Assembly: GCA_021234155.1 (NCBI GenBank)
Contig: JAJEKV010000004.1
Coordinates: 25,023,662-25,087,661, forward strand
Reading direction: 5' to 3'
Source of the DNA: Isoetes taiwanensis
Taxonomy: Eukaryota > Streptophyta > Lycopodiopsida > Isoetales > Isoetaceae
Length of the DNA: 64,000 nt
Shown: positions 45,304-55,472 of the stretch, piece by piece
Layout of the letters: each line of letters begins with the position of its first letter
Position numbering within the stretch: the first letter of the stretch is position 1
Translations under genes and position numbers: made by a program
The notes under the pieces: generated by a model
Told to the model about the DNA's origin: nothing
What the model saw: only the letters and a program-made list of their open reading frames with translations
Databases searched by the model: none

Positions 45304-46535
45304 ATTATTCAAGGAAGCAATAAAAGGATTTGTGGTTGAAGTTTTGGAGATACATAATGTTCTAGGGAGCGCTCAACGAGACTGGCAGTCATGGTTGACA
45401 ATAGAGACTTGTAGAGCTTCTTTGATTGCTATATACCAAACACAAAACTATGATTATCCAATTTCAAATTGATTATCATATGTGAGATGGCGCGACATCA
45501 CCAGTGCTTCTAACTTAATGGGTAAGCGAAGCTTTACAAAGTTTTGGGACTTCATGCGTTCCAAAACAACTTGAGCAGCTATTATGTTGGATCGAGCATA
45601 CATCACCCAATATAGTGCAAGAAAACTTGTGGATATAGGCGCTATAAGGGCGATTGGGGATTGACAGTGAAATAGAGACAGGAAACGTTGGAGAGGCAAC
45701 TATAATGCACTAATCCCATAATGCCAGTCAATACACCAAAAAGGCCGATCCTTGCGGCTAAGCTCTCCAAGGTTTTACCCCATATCCACAAGCATGTCTC
45801 AATTCATATCATTCCTTCCCTCCTCGAGACAACCATGTTTAAGGGAAATTAAACCTTTGACTCTAGTACCAAGTGTTACCTATGACTAATACACCAAAAG
45901 GACTAACTGAGGATTTATTTTATACATGCAAACATCCCTCATTTCATATTAGTAACGACAATGCTGTGGATATGAAAATTGAGATTGGTTTAAGATTTTG
46001 GAGGGTGATAACAATGGAACACTTGACAACACATTCAATGCTTTTGGCAATAGACGTGACCCTTGGAAGAATGTGAAAGTGATGACATGGACTCTAATGG
46101 CTTAAATGAATTTGCTATGGTACATGGATTTTTGAGATGGTGACGTATAAGAAACAACCACCTTTGAAACAATAGTGTGCTGATGTCACTTGACCTTCCT
46201 CTTTGGATTTATGGATTGTTATATGTTTGTAATTGTTAAAACTCTACCTACTTGCCAACACCACTGGGTCTCTGGATGTACAAATGCACATAGAGGCTAC
46301 TGATTATGTGTACCTTGCAAGGAAATCCACCAGCATGACACTGAGAATGAAGCACAGATTTAAGATCTAACATGGAATAAGGATCTAACCACACCTCAAG
46401 ATGCAAGTTGTCCTTTTAGAAATAGAAAGTATTTGGATATGAATGCAGTAGGTATAACAAAGCCTATAGGAGGCTAGGCTTTATAGTTGTCTTGAAAGGG
46501 AAAACATAGAAGTGATCATTGAGCTTTGAGATCAT
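45304..46535. other. Gene-less stretch
   Basis: AT-rich with short frames only. An 81-codon minus-strand frame at 45699-45454 is unrecognised. This is the right flank of the LINE insertion and was contiguous with about 41440 before it. Confidence 0.4.
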
Positions 46536-46539
46536 TACA

Positions 46540-46840
46540 GGTCTAGAGAAACATTTGTTCTGGTGGAAGGTGGCTAAGTTATCTCTGCTTGATAGGATTA
46601 GTCACAGAAGTCCTTAGTAATACCCAAGTCTACATGGCATCTACCTTACTAGCTCCTTAATTTAAGATGAATTAGATAGTGTGCACTGTCAAGAAGTTTA
46701 TCTGGGGTGGTACAACACAATGTGCTGTTGTTAAAGTATCCTAGATTGATTGTGTTAAGCCTAAGGCAGCTAGTGACCTTAGGATGTTGGCTTTCATCTT
46801 CAAAGTCAAGTCATGATCTCAAAGTTCATTTGGGGGCCTT
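46540..46840 (+). pseudogene. L1-like LINE fragment, region after RT
   Basis: The plus strand gives GLEKHLFWWKVAKLSLLDRI and then IVCTVKKFIWGGTTQCAVVK followed by KPKAASDLRMLAF. In L1-like ORF2 the corresponding order is W-K-L-S-GR--LI, then FLWGG----K---V-W, then PK--GGLG---L. Stops intervene. The flanks contain nothing further that I can assign. Confidence 0.5.
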
Positions 46841-46849
46841 TCTTAGATG

Positions 46850-47765
46850 GAAGGAAGTGAGTTATTAAAAAATATATGTGTTTGTTCTTGCTTTTTATTA
46901 ATCTAGTGGTGCTAAAGTCATTCTAGCTTGTCTTTCTTTATAAAAGTGTTCCTACTGACTTTTAGAATCCATGGCGTAGGTTCATGACAGCCATAGGCAG
47001 GCGAAGCCTCTGCCATATTCCTACTTGCACTTCATGTTTTTTCTAGCAATAATGAATTCATTCTACAGAAAATATTGATGCATTAGCATCTTGTATAATT
47101 AGACCATACTTTCCTTTCTTTAGTTTTGTGTACACATGACAAATAATGTATCGTACTTCCATCACTTTTTTATTTTCACCATGCCTCCTACATGTTTATG
47201 AATCTTGTTACCTTCCACTAATAGTATGATTGTCCCATCATTGATGATAACTATTACCTTGTAACTGATGCTCATATAGTAGCTCATGTGCATTCAATTC
47301 AACATTTTCTAATGGTATGTTCATAGTTGATGTAACATTCCATTAGAAATGAGATCGATTGTCAATGCTAGAATGGCATCATATACTTGTTGTGCAACAC
47401 AATCTAGCTAGCTTGATTGCCAACTTTATAGCAACTACAACACAAGCTGCACGACGGAAAGCATTTAAAACTTTTTATTTAGTTATTTATGCAGACCAGT
47501 CTGTTTACAAAAGTCCCGATGAATCCTATGACCAATTCAAAACAGAGGCTCTATTCTCAGCTCATGAGCTTTAGGCATGGTCAAACGAAATAGAGAAAAC
47601 ATTAGAACAGATGTGGAATCTCAAAATGGCTCAAAACTTAGATTAAAGAATTCTTTGTCATCTCGGCCTTTTTTTTACCAAAATTAATTTTATGTGGAAA
47701 AAGCAAGCTTCCTTGGCATCTACATAGTGGGTTTTGATAGATGTGACATGTGCATTCATTGTCAT
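46850..47765. other. Gene-less stretch
   Basis: AT-rich. A 71-codon plus-strand frame at 47359-47574 reads protein-like sequence (NLASLIANFIATTTQAARRK) but I do not recognise it. No repeat array is visible. Confidence 0.4.
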
Positions 47766-48879
47766 TGCATTAATGCAAATCGATCCACTCCATAGGATCG
47801 AGATTCTCAGGAGGAGGAGCATGCATGCATATATGTTTTGCATGGAGTTTTGGACCTCTGATTTAGGTTTTTATAGCAGGAGTCTTCCTCAGCTTCTCAA
47901 ATCAGCGTTTCCTCTTCATCTCAGTAGTTTCCTTTTCTCTTCCTCTTGAACCATGCAAGGGAGGGGCTTCTTCCTGCATGGATGGACAAGTCTTGACTTT
48001 TTTCATTCTCCTCTTTCCACTCTAGTCTGGTTGTTTGGATTGAGGCAATTCTCTTTCGTCCTTTGCGATTCTTAAAAGTTAAACAGAGTTCTCTTCTTAT
48101 CGGCGATTTGGATGCATGATGCGAGTCTTCATGAGAATGCGAATCGATCTACTCCGTAGGATCAAGATTCTCAGGAGGAGGAGATGCATGCATACATGTT
48201 TTGCATGCAGTTTTGGACCTCTGGTTTAGGTTTTTATAACAGGAATCTCCTTCAGCTTCTCAAATCGACGTTTCTTCTTCGTCCCAGCAGTTTCCTTTTC
48301 TCTTCCTCTTGAAACCCCCTCCCCTCGGAAGTATGTATAATTAATTAATTCTTCTCTCTCTATTTATGTTATGTTTATTGTTTCGCGTGGCACGCATGAC
48401 CAACCCTATTTATTTTGAAAGTTTTTTTTTTTTAATCTCATATGTTTTAGTGTTTATGTTGTGCAGGGATTCAGTTAACGTGCCCTTTTCTGGCTTCGTC
48501 AATATTCATATTTTTTGGAAACCGTTGCAGTAGCTGTCATGAACCTATGCAAAAACGAGGAAAATACATGGAAATTACGCAAGAAATACGGAAGAAATAC
48601 GCCAAGATCGGCAAAGAATCTGATATATGAACATGAATCAAGAGTACAATGGCCCGAAGGCAAGTAGGAACATGAGACAGATGCCTAGAAGGCTCAAGAC
48701 TGGCGTTGAACCGGAATGGTTCGACAAGAAGGAGATGCCCTCCTTATATATCTAGATCGACGCTCAGGATCGCGCCACTCCAATGGATGAGATCACGCCA
48801 TGTGTCGTGCATGCATGCAGGTTCTAGAATGTTCTAGGACCTCCTGGGAACAAATCTATACATGACAAAGACGTGATGG

Positions 48880-48965
48880 AACGCTTGGTAGTGCACTTGG
48901 CAAAGGTGTTCGACTTCCAACTAGAAGGTTGCGAGTTCAAACCTTGCTTAGTGCAACTACGCTTT
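48880..48965 (+). mobile_element. tRNA-like SINE head
   Basis: GCTTGGTAGTGCACTTGGC resembles a pol III A box (TGGTAGTGCA). GGTTGCGAGTTCAAACCTTG, about 35 bases downstream, is a B box. There is no acceptor-stem pairing, so it is a SINE or SINE-derived repeat rather than a tRNA gene. It lies inside retroposon copy C. Confidence 0.55.
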
Positions 48966-49044
48966 TGCATTCATGTGACGACCATATGCTCGTATGGTCG
49001 TCACACCATCCCCCTCCTACGACTGCGACGAGTCCTCGGAGCTG

Positions 49045-49590
49045 GAGCTGAAGCTGGAGTGGGCAACCCGTAATAAGATTGGGGGTCCAGATGGTTGTCG
49101 TCACACTCCTTGGTTTCAGTCCCTTGCAGATCGATTTTGGTCCGCCGCCCAAAATTTTTCCAGTTGCAAGTCTTCAAGGAGGGGGGCCTTGAGGGGAGGA
49201 TAGGGTGACGATTAACCATCAGGTCCGGAGCATGTGATTCGGTTTCATCCAAATCATCGTGGCCTTTTCGGTTAGGATGCACAGCTACCACTCCAGAGGT
49301 AGTGGGTTTAAGTCCCGTTCAGACCCTTAAATGTGACAGTATGATTTGAATAACTCATGCCCTAGTGGTGTGGGCAACCCATAATAGGGTTGGGGGTCCG
49401 GATGGTTGTCGTCACACTCCTTGGTTTCAGCCCTTGAGGGGAGGATAGGGTGACGATTAACCATCAGGTCTGGAGCATGTGATTCGGTTTCATCCAAATT
49501 ATCGTGGCCTTTATGGTTAGGATGCACAGCTACCACTCTAGAGGTAGTGGATTCAAGTCCCGTTCAGACCCTTAAATGTGACAGTAGCCT
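49045..49590. repeat. Tandem duplication of a tRNA-like repeat, 2 units
   Basis: Units at about 49058-49337 and 49368-49580 share GTGGGCAACCC.TAATA, GATGGTTGTCGTCACACTCC, GGTGACGATTAACCATCAGG, AGGATGCACAGCTACCACTC and AGTCCCGTTCAGACCC. Unit 1 has about 65 extra bases (49127-49190). The B-box-like GAGGTAGTGGGTTTAAGTCC closes each unit. Divergence between units is a few percent, indicating recent duplication. Confidence 0.82.
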
Positions 49591-49619
49591 GATGATTGTC
49601 CAAGCCCCTTGCTAAGGGC

Positions 49620-49671
49620 TTATCACTAGGGTTTTTCTTGAAAGGGCGGGGTTTTTTAATCCTGGTGATAA
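49620..49671 (+). other. Family hairpin, copy C
   Basis: The arms TTATCACTAGG and CCTGGTGATAA pair over 11 positions with one mismatch. Inside are GGGTTTTTC, GGGCGGGG and TTTTTTAATCC. The length is 52 nt, the shortest and cleanest of the set. Confidence 0.78.
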
Positions 49672-49850
49672 GTCTTCAGCAGGTACGTCATCCAACATCT
49701 CATCGTTCTTTGTTATTTTAACAACTCCATCAAGGAGTTTTTTTAGCTACATAACTGTAATACTTTATAATTAGTTTTTTGTGTAGCCTGCGATGTGCGA
49801 CTACCCGCTCTCAGCCAATGTAAAACACCTGCTGAGATGAATGAATGAAG

Positions 49851-50040
49851 GAGCCTACCTACTCGGCGGTTTGGATGCATGATGAGAGTCCTCATGAGAA
49901 TGACCCGCTTTTGGAAACCATATCGCTGACAAATTGATGGCCAAGTCCGCCAAAGTGAACGTGCCCAATCGCCAATGTTTCAATTGTCCATTTTTTGGCG
50001 CCAAAGTCTAGCATCCCTGGCCTTTACTTACTACTACGTT
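49851..50040. other. Gene-less stretch
   Basis: Contains CTCGGCGGTTTGGATGCATG with ATGAGAGTCCTCATGAGAAT, a near-copy of 48106-48148 in copy C. The family therefore extends, or is partly duplicated, beyond the tail. Nothing else is seen. Confidence 0.4.
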
Positions 50041-50071
50041 CATTTTCTCTTCTCCACTTTTGATTTAACAG

Positions 50072-50680
50072 GCAGTGGGAGTCTATGTCTCCATAAGATC
50101 GTAAGTGACAATGCTACTATCAACGAGAGATGAGCATAGAGTTAAGTAAAGTGGCAAAGCTATGTGACGCTTTGATAGGGGAAATAAAGGAGTTTAAATT
50201 GAGTAACAATGGTCGAAAAGTTGAAGATATATCAATACAACATGCATGTATTCCTTTCAACATGCCAAAGAAGCCCATATCAAGAAAAATAGCATTCCTG
50301 AATTTGCCCTCCAATTGTAACCTCTTAGGTGGATCACATAGTGTGAATTGCAAGCTCACTATGCGAATGGAAGGATGAATTTTTTATGTCGTGTGATTTT
50401 TCTTTGCTATTTGTTTTCATTGAATAAATTTATTAAATGATTGTTTATGCAGGTTTATACTTGTCAATCTTGAGGATATGGTTTCAGTGGAAAGTCTTAC
50501 TGGTGTTCTTGTTGCCTACCATGTAGACATTGGGTGTGCTTTTTCAAGGCATGAATGCTGTCACCTTGTGGGGTATAAAGGCATATGGTTTTACGTGTAC
50601 AACTACAACATTAAGGTTAGAAGGTCAAGCTTGAATCATGTTGAGTTGCCTCCTTTAACCGGAGTTTGTAAGCCGTGAGA
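50072..50680 (+). CDS. Unrecognised exon-like segments of a possible host gene
   Basis: Protein-like frames occur next to plausible splice sites. GATTTAACAG precedes 50072 and a GTAAGT donor follows at 50101. A frame starting at ATG 50130 runs 82 codons (MSIELSKVAKLCDALIGEIK, FLNLPSNCNLLGGSHSVNC). After TTTATGCAG, a frame from 50453 reads FILVNLEDMVSVESLTGVLV, RHECCHLVGYKGIWFYVYN and a stop at 50676. I cannot find a donor joining the second and third pieces cleanly, and I recognise no domain. It may be a partial gene or a pseudogene; no function is proposed. Confidence 0.35.
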
Positions 50681-50689
50681 ATGGTGTAA

Positions 50690-51900
50690 TTAATGAGAAA
50701 ATGTTTGGTTGACGAGGTGCAAGCAGGATTGTCTGAAAATGGAGGTGTGAGAATGAGTCTCAAAATATGTTAGCCCCCTGTATCATCTGGAATATGTCAG
50801 TATGTGAAGGCCTTTTCTAGGGTTGTATATATTTGATTTAGAAGTTACCAGTATATTTTACTTCTCACTTAAATACTCTACAATTAAGTTGCATTTAATT
50901 AAAGCTGGTCAAATCCTGATGTTTGGGCCTCATGCAGGAAAATGAAACTTATACGTATTTGTTTTCTTGTATTGAATCACTATTAGTTTTCCACATCATA
51001 CAACATCAACTGACTTGTGATATTTTCACACAATATTTTACAAAGCACCAGTTGCAAATATTTCCTACATATTTTCTCATACGCAGAGAAAAGCGAATAT
51101 TTCCTACATATCAAATATTTCTAGTTTATATTCTATCAAATCTGAATTTGAGACAGAGCAGTTTTGGATGAATTGGAAAATTTGTAGCTCTCAAGTTGGC
51201 ATATGGAACCTGCTAGGATGGCTCTGTATAGATTTTGCGATACTTCAAGCAGTTCTTTGTGGTATGAACTTGCGACGGTGGAGTGTGAGGCGGCTACCTC
51301 ATAGTCGGACTGCTCTAGACAGAAACAAGTGCGAAAATATAGCGCTGAAGTGTGAGGCTGCTGCTCCAAACAAAAAAAAGTGCGAATATACAGGTTTTTA
51401 TTTTCGCTATTTAAAATTAAGTTTGAATAGGAAGACTGATGGATTATTATTAGGCTCTTAAGGTATAGATGGCAAAGTTCAGGTTATTTTGTGCAGATAG
51501 ATGTGTAGATAGATGGCTGCTTTGTGCATTAAGGATGATCACTGTATAGGTTTAGAAAGAGATGTTCTGGGTTATTCAAGATTGCATACATAAATTAGGG
51601 AGTGCCATACTATTGGTTTTGCTACGAGTCTGTCGTGATCTTGTTGTATGGAATTTTGCCATTAGCTACAATGAAATAGTGCACTCTACACAATTGTTTA
51701 TGCATATTGCTTGGTCCGCCATAGAATTTCCTAGTGCATATGGCGATGGCTATGTACAAGCTTAAGTGCTAGGCTGAGTGTCTGTCAGAGCTAGATAATA
51801 GAGTGTGGGTATGCTGCTAGTTTAAAGATGCTAGTACCATAATATGAATGTAGTAAAGGACAAAATGTTTCAGAAGTTGTAATGCTGATGGATACTTACA
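50690..51900. other. Gene-less stretch
   Basis: Short frames only. At 51264-51370 AGTGTGAGGC.GCT and AAACAAA..AAGTGCGAA are repeated once at a spacing of about 65 bp, a minor local duplication. I see no gene. Confidence 0.4.
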
Positions 51901-51925
51901 TGCCGACAATACTTGACCCGCCAGG

Positions 51926-52152
51926 ATGGTTAGAGTGGCTTTGCCGCGTCTATCTTAGTGTATGCTGTTAGAGTGGCACAGCCCCAGCAGCCTTGGGCAC
52001 GACGGTGTGGTTCTATCCCCGGTGCCAAACGTAAGTTGTTAGAGCGGCTTGGCCCCATCAACTTACGTCAATATATAGGACTGCTAGAGCGGCTATGCCC
52101 CATCAGTTCCTATCAAACCACAAGCTGTTAGAGTGGCTTAGCCCCATCAGCA
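51926..52152 (+). other. Array of five similar hairpins with a TTAGAG.GGC...GCCCCATC core
   Basis: Five cores lie at about 51928, 51964, 52037, 52082 and 52125. Each reads TTAGAGTGGC or CTAGAGCGGC, a 3-base loop, then GCCCCATCA or a variant, so that GGC/GCC can pair. The outer stems differ but stay complementary: ACGTAAGTTG with CAACTTACGT (unit 3, perfect), ATAGGACTG with CAGTTCCTAT (unit 4, one bulge), and GCTG with CAGC (units 2 and 5). Unit 1 is weakest. No protein frame explains it, and I know no named RNA family with this core. Confidence 0.7.
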
Positions 52153-52394
52153 TTCAATATGAACAAAAAATAAATACCAATTATAGCAAATACTGGAGAT
52201 CTACTTGAAAGTCGAGTCATCTGAATTTAAAGATTGGCAGCAAGGGTGTATAAAGAGTTGGGTATACATAGTGATCTCAGTCAATATTATGATCCCAGTT
52301 TTTTTTCTTCCGGAAGCAGCGAATGAAATAACAGGACAAAGTAGACAAGCCGGCCGAATGCGTAAGAAGTGCAACCTGTAAATGCACTTCTTGG

Positions 52395-52780
52395 ATGGGG
52401 AATTGGAGCAGAGAGCAAATGAAAGAGGTCTTGGACGGGGAGGTGGCTATTTCTGTCAGCCATGGTCATGGTAAAGAACGGAATAGAAGACGGGAGAAAT
52501 CAGGAGAAAGTAGAGATGCAGACATATTTAAGATCGAGAAAGAGAGGCACACCCTTGATTCCGAACAGTTGAAAGGGAAATCTAGCAGTTTGGATACAGA
52601 ACGAGATCACAGATCCATTGATGATAAGGATGCCAGAGACAACAGTTAATAGCTTGAAAGACATCAAAGGGCTTTAAACCAAAAGGACAGTAAACACCAG
52701 AAAATATATGATGACAAGGAGCAGAGGGCAAAAGTGCTTATAGATGAGATGAACACCTATAGCTACAGCCACAGCTTAAG
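52395..52780 (+). pseudogene. Charged, Arg/Glu/Asp/Ser-rich open frame, possible host-gene fragment
   Basis: A plus-strand frame (MGNWSREQMKEVLDGEVAIS, then GKERNRRREKSGESRDADIF and SSSLDTERDHRSIDDKDARD) runs 84 codons. After a stop it continues in the same style (LERHQRALNQKDSKHQKIYD and ALIDEMN-like sequence) to about 52780, where LINE sequence takes over. The charged, low-complexity style is typical of plant RNA-processing proteins, but I cannot name one. It may be a retrocopied or captured gene piece joined to the LINE. Confidence 0.35.
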
Positions 52781-52785
52781 AGGAA

Positions 52786-53600
52786 GTGTTTGAAAACATG
52801 ATTTTTGCAGCAAAAGATCGCTTCGTAGCTTCTTGGACTTGTGCAGAAGATTGGTCAAATATAGAAGATTGGTCAAATATAGATTGGTCAAGTGCGATTA
52901 TTCTCGGCAAGAAGGAAAGTGGAATGAAGAATGGGCTGATAGAGCTACAAGAGCATGGTTGCAAAAATATACAGGACCTAAGACACTCGTGGCTCATGAC
53001 AGTCTTCAATCCAGAACAACAGATAGGACACCAGATGTACCGAGATAACCTGATAGGAAAGGCCAGAAGAGACATCCTGGCAAGATTCAGAATGGGGAGT
53101 CATGATCTAAGAATTGAAAAAGGACAGGTGGAGGGGAATAGAAAGGGAGTGCCAAATATGTAGAATCTGTGACATTGGGAAAGTGGAGGATGAGAACCAC
53201 ATGATTAATCAGCGCCCGATATACGAAGATATCAGAGACAAATACAGAAATATACATTCTGATGACAAGGATAGAATCAATGAGAGATATGGCAGACGCA
53301 ATCCAGGGAATGATGATCAGACATCGAGAAGTACACAAGAAAAGAGGGCTTGTAATAAGAACCGCACAAGAGGCGACTTATAAACCCCACACAAATTGTT
53401 CAGTTAAAAGCTGATTGATAACGACGCACCTCTGCACGGCCTTGAAGTCGATCCAAAGTGGGGTGCCGGTATTAATAGAAAAAAGGGGAGCCTTCAGAAA
53501 AGGCTACAATAAAACCAGCGTGATGTGCTAGTAGCACCCATCAGGGAGCTCGCCCATGCTACATAAGTCCAGGGGCCTCAGGGCACAAGGGACAATAATG
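52786..53600 (+). mobile_element. LINE 3' end: RT C-terminus with Cys/His motif and 3' UTR
   Basis: The plus-strand frame at 52786-53163 reads LRHSWLMTVFNPEQQIGHQM, ARRDILARFRMGSHDLRIEK and, in the next frame, RWRGIERECQICRICDIGKV with EDENHMINQRPIYEDIRDKY. This is the same C-terminal arrangement as in the 24-kb fragment. One Cys/His ligand looks altered (NQRP where C-P is usual). A 3' UTR of about 220 bp follows, then the (TATTC)n tail. The protein is truncated at its 5' side near 52786. A short internal repeat encodes WSNIEDWSNI. Confidence 0.7.
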
Positions 53601-53654
53601 TATTCTATTCTATTCTATTCTATTTTATTCTATTCTATTCTATTCTATTCTATT
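53601..53654 (+). repeat. (TATTC)n tail of the LINE
   Basis: About ten or eleven TATTC units with one TATTT, directly after the LINE 3' UTR. It has the same motif and sense orientation as the tail at 18087-18216. Confidence 0.9.
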
Positions 53655-53655
53655 A

Positions 53656-53880
53656 TGAGCAGAGAAGTTGGGGGGAAGGCAGAGGAGGGAAGCCGGGGAA
53701 GGGAAGAAGTTGGGGAAGGGGCAAGGGAGGGGAGGGGAGGGCGTGCAAGGGAAAGCATGGGAAGTTAGGGAAGGGGGGTGCTGAGGGGAAGGGGAAAAGT
53801 TAGGGAGGGGGCAGGGGGAGCCAACCAAGAAGTTAGTCGAGAGTTGTTTTTTTTTTTGGGGAGAGGGGAGGGGAGGAAGC
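53656..53880. repeat. Purine-rich (GGGGAAG) low-complexity tract
   Basis: About 220 bases almost free of pyrimidines on the plus strand, with many runs of three to four G (GGGGGGAAGG, GGGGAGGGGAGGG). It could form triplex or quadruplex structures. It encodes nothing recognisable. Confidence 0.85.
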
Positions 53881-54284
53881 CACCAAGAGTAAGGGGTGGA
53901 TCCCCCCTCATAGATATAAATTAAATTAATAAAAAAGATCTAAATAATTAATTTATGTAGACATAAATTAAATTAATTAAACATGAGTTAATTAATCTAA
54001 TAATGACTTCTCGACATGGTAGTCGAGAATAGATAAAAAGCCTTTAGAACCAAATTGCCTTCAAATTCACTTCGGGTCGCCTTCAGAAGGGGTCGTCTTC
54101 AGAACGAGATCAATTCAGAATGAGGAAGGCTACAGATCCTTACTTTTGGAGCCACCCAATTACAACTCTACTTGGCCAACTCTTTCTGCCCTTTTCTTTT
54201 CTTTGCCATATTCTGAATATCAATATTTCTAGGAAGGCAGTCGCCATGTTTACAGTCCAGAATGAATCGCCTTCTGCAGCAAAA

Positions 54285-54490
54285 AAGTAGCTCAAGATTA
54301 CGGCAAGGAGTCTTGCTTTTCCAGAGCTCCTTCTGTAGGGAAAAAATCGTTCGAGATTAGGGCAGAGAATGCCTTCCATTCTTGCCACTCCATTCCACTC
54401 CATTCAGGTCTACGAAAAAAAAAAGCTCAAGATTATGGCAAGGAACACCTTCGATTCTGGCCACTCCATTCCACTCTATTCAGGTTTGCA
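54285..54490. repeat. Degenerate tandem repeat, ~3 x 70 bp
   Basis: Three units contain CTCAAGATTA.GGCAAGGA or CGAGATTAGGGCAGAGAA, followed in the last two by CCACTCCATTCCACTC.ATT. The overlapping minus-strand 87-codon frame is a by-product and shows no domain. Confidence 0.65.
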
Positions 54491-54494
54491 TGGC

Positions 54495-55425
54495 ACCTGA
54501 TTCCTCTTTCCTCTCCAAGAAATGGCTATGGATTTCATAGATCTACCAAAGAAATGGATGGGGACCAGAGATCCTTCCTGCTCCAAGAAATGGCTATGGC
54601 GCCCATGCATCTACAAAAGGTATGTACCAAAAATTTGATCCAAAATTATGTACCAAATCTTAAATGCTAGGCATAGACTGGAAGAAAAGGCATCTGTATG
54701 TTTTTGTTGGTTTTTATTGGTCAAGGGGCTGAAATTAAAAAATAGTCTTAAATCGGAATAATATGCTATAGTTGAATAATAAGTATCTAGTAGGAACTAG
54801 AAATGTCATCAAATCAATGATTGATGCTAAGCAGAAATTGTGAAAGTACTACTGGGTGCACATGAAGCATAAAAAAGTGTATGGATATAATGAATATATA
54901 TATTGAACGTAACCTAGAAGGAGAATATGGAGGAAAATAGGAAGGTGGATAGCAAGGTTTAAGCATGCATAACCTATAAGGATATATGGCTACAAACCAT
55001 ATATACGTAATCTTAGCTTTCCAATTCAAAATATAGAACTTGGGTCGGTTTTTTTTGGTGGCTTGCATTTACATGCTGCCACATGGCACTCCCCTCCATT
55101 GCGGCATGGAAATAGGGTTAATCCATTCCACGTGGCCAGCTGCAGAGGTTTCAACTTACGTTTGCTTAGGATTTACAGCCGCCGGGCTCTTCTTCGCAGA
55201 TCAGTTCGCAGGTGAGTTTGTTCTTCGCAGGAGCTCTAAGTTCTTTGAGGTAAGTTGTGAAATAAGTACTATAATTCTACTATAGGATTACCTCCATATA
55301 CTCGATATGGATATTGGATGGAGTGATATCACATAAAATTCAGTTCTACTCAATTTTACAAGACATAGGAACATATTTCAATAAAACAAATAATCTTAAT
55401 CATATTTACTAAGACCTTTGAATGT
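54495..55425. other. Gene-less stretch downstream of the alpha-dioxygenase
   Basis: AT-rich, no long frames. A GC-richer piece at 55030-55290 carries an 81-codon plus-strand frame without a recognisable domain and the inverted pair ATGGAA...TCCATTCC. Nothing else is seen. Confidence 0.4.
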
Positions 55426-55431
55426 TTTATT
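55426..55431 (-). terminator. Poly(A) signal of the alpha-dioxygenase
   Basis: AATAAA on the minus strand, about 42 nt after the stop codon. It is the closest canonical signal to the 3' end of the gene. Confidence 0.6.
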
Positions 55432-55472
55432 TGCATATATAGTATGGCTACAAGTTAAAGTTTTGATGCAAA

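Larger units (their letters stand above)
47770..49850 (+). mobile_element. Hairpin-tailed retroposon family, copy C (with insertions)
   Basis: In plus-strand sense the 5' module occurs at 47775-47950 and again at 48130-48312, each with ATCGATC.ACTCC.TAGGATC, GCATGCAT and CAGTAGTTTCC or CAGCAGTTTCC. The same two-module arrangement and ~360-bp period occur in copy B. One CGCGTGGCACGCATGACCAA box follows at 48382-48401. About 1.2 kb containing a SINE and a tandem duplication separates it from the hairpin (49620-49671). Then come TGTGTAGCCTGCGATGTGCG and ACTACCCGCTCTCAGCC, and the 3' end CACCTGCTGAGATGAATGAA with one more TGAA. That end fixes the family's orientation: a short tandem tail at the 3' side. 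Confidence 0.72.

Noticed and set aside
42249-45339. Plus-strand frames of 80-130 codons inside the LINE
   Set aside because: They are antisense shadows of a GC-rich coding element and show no domain.
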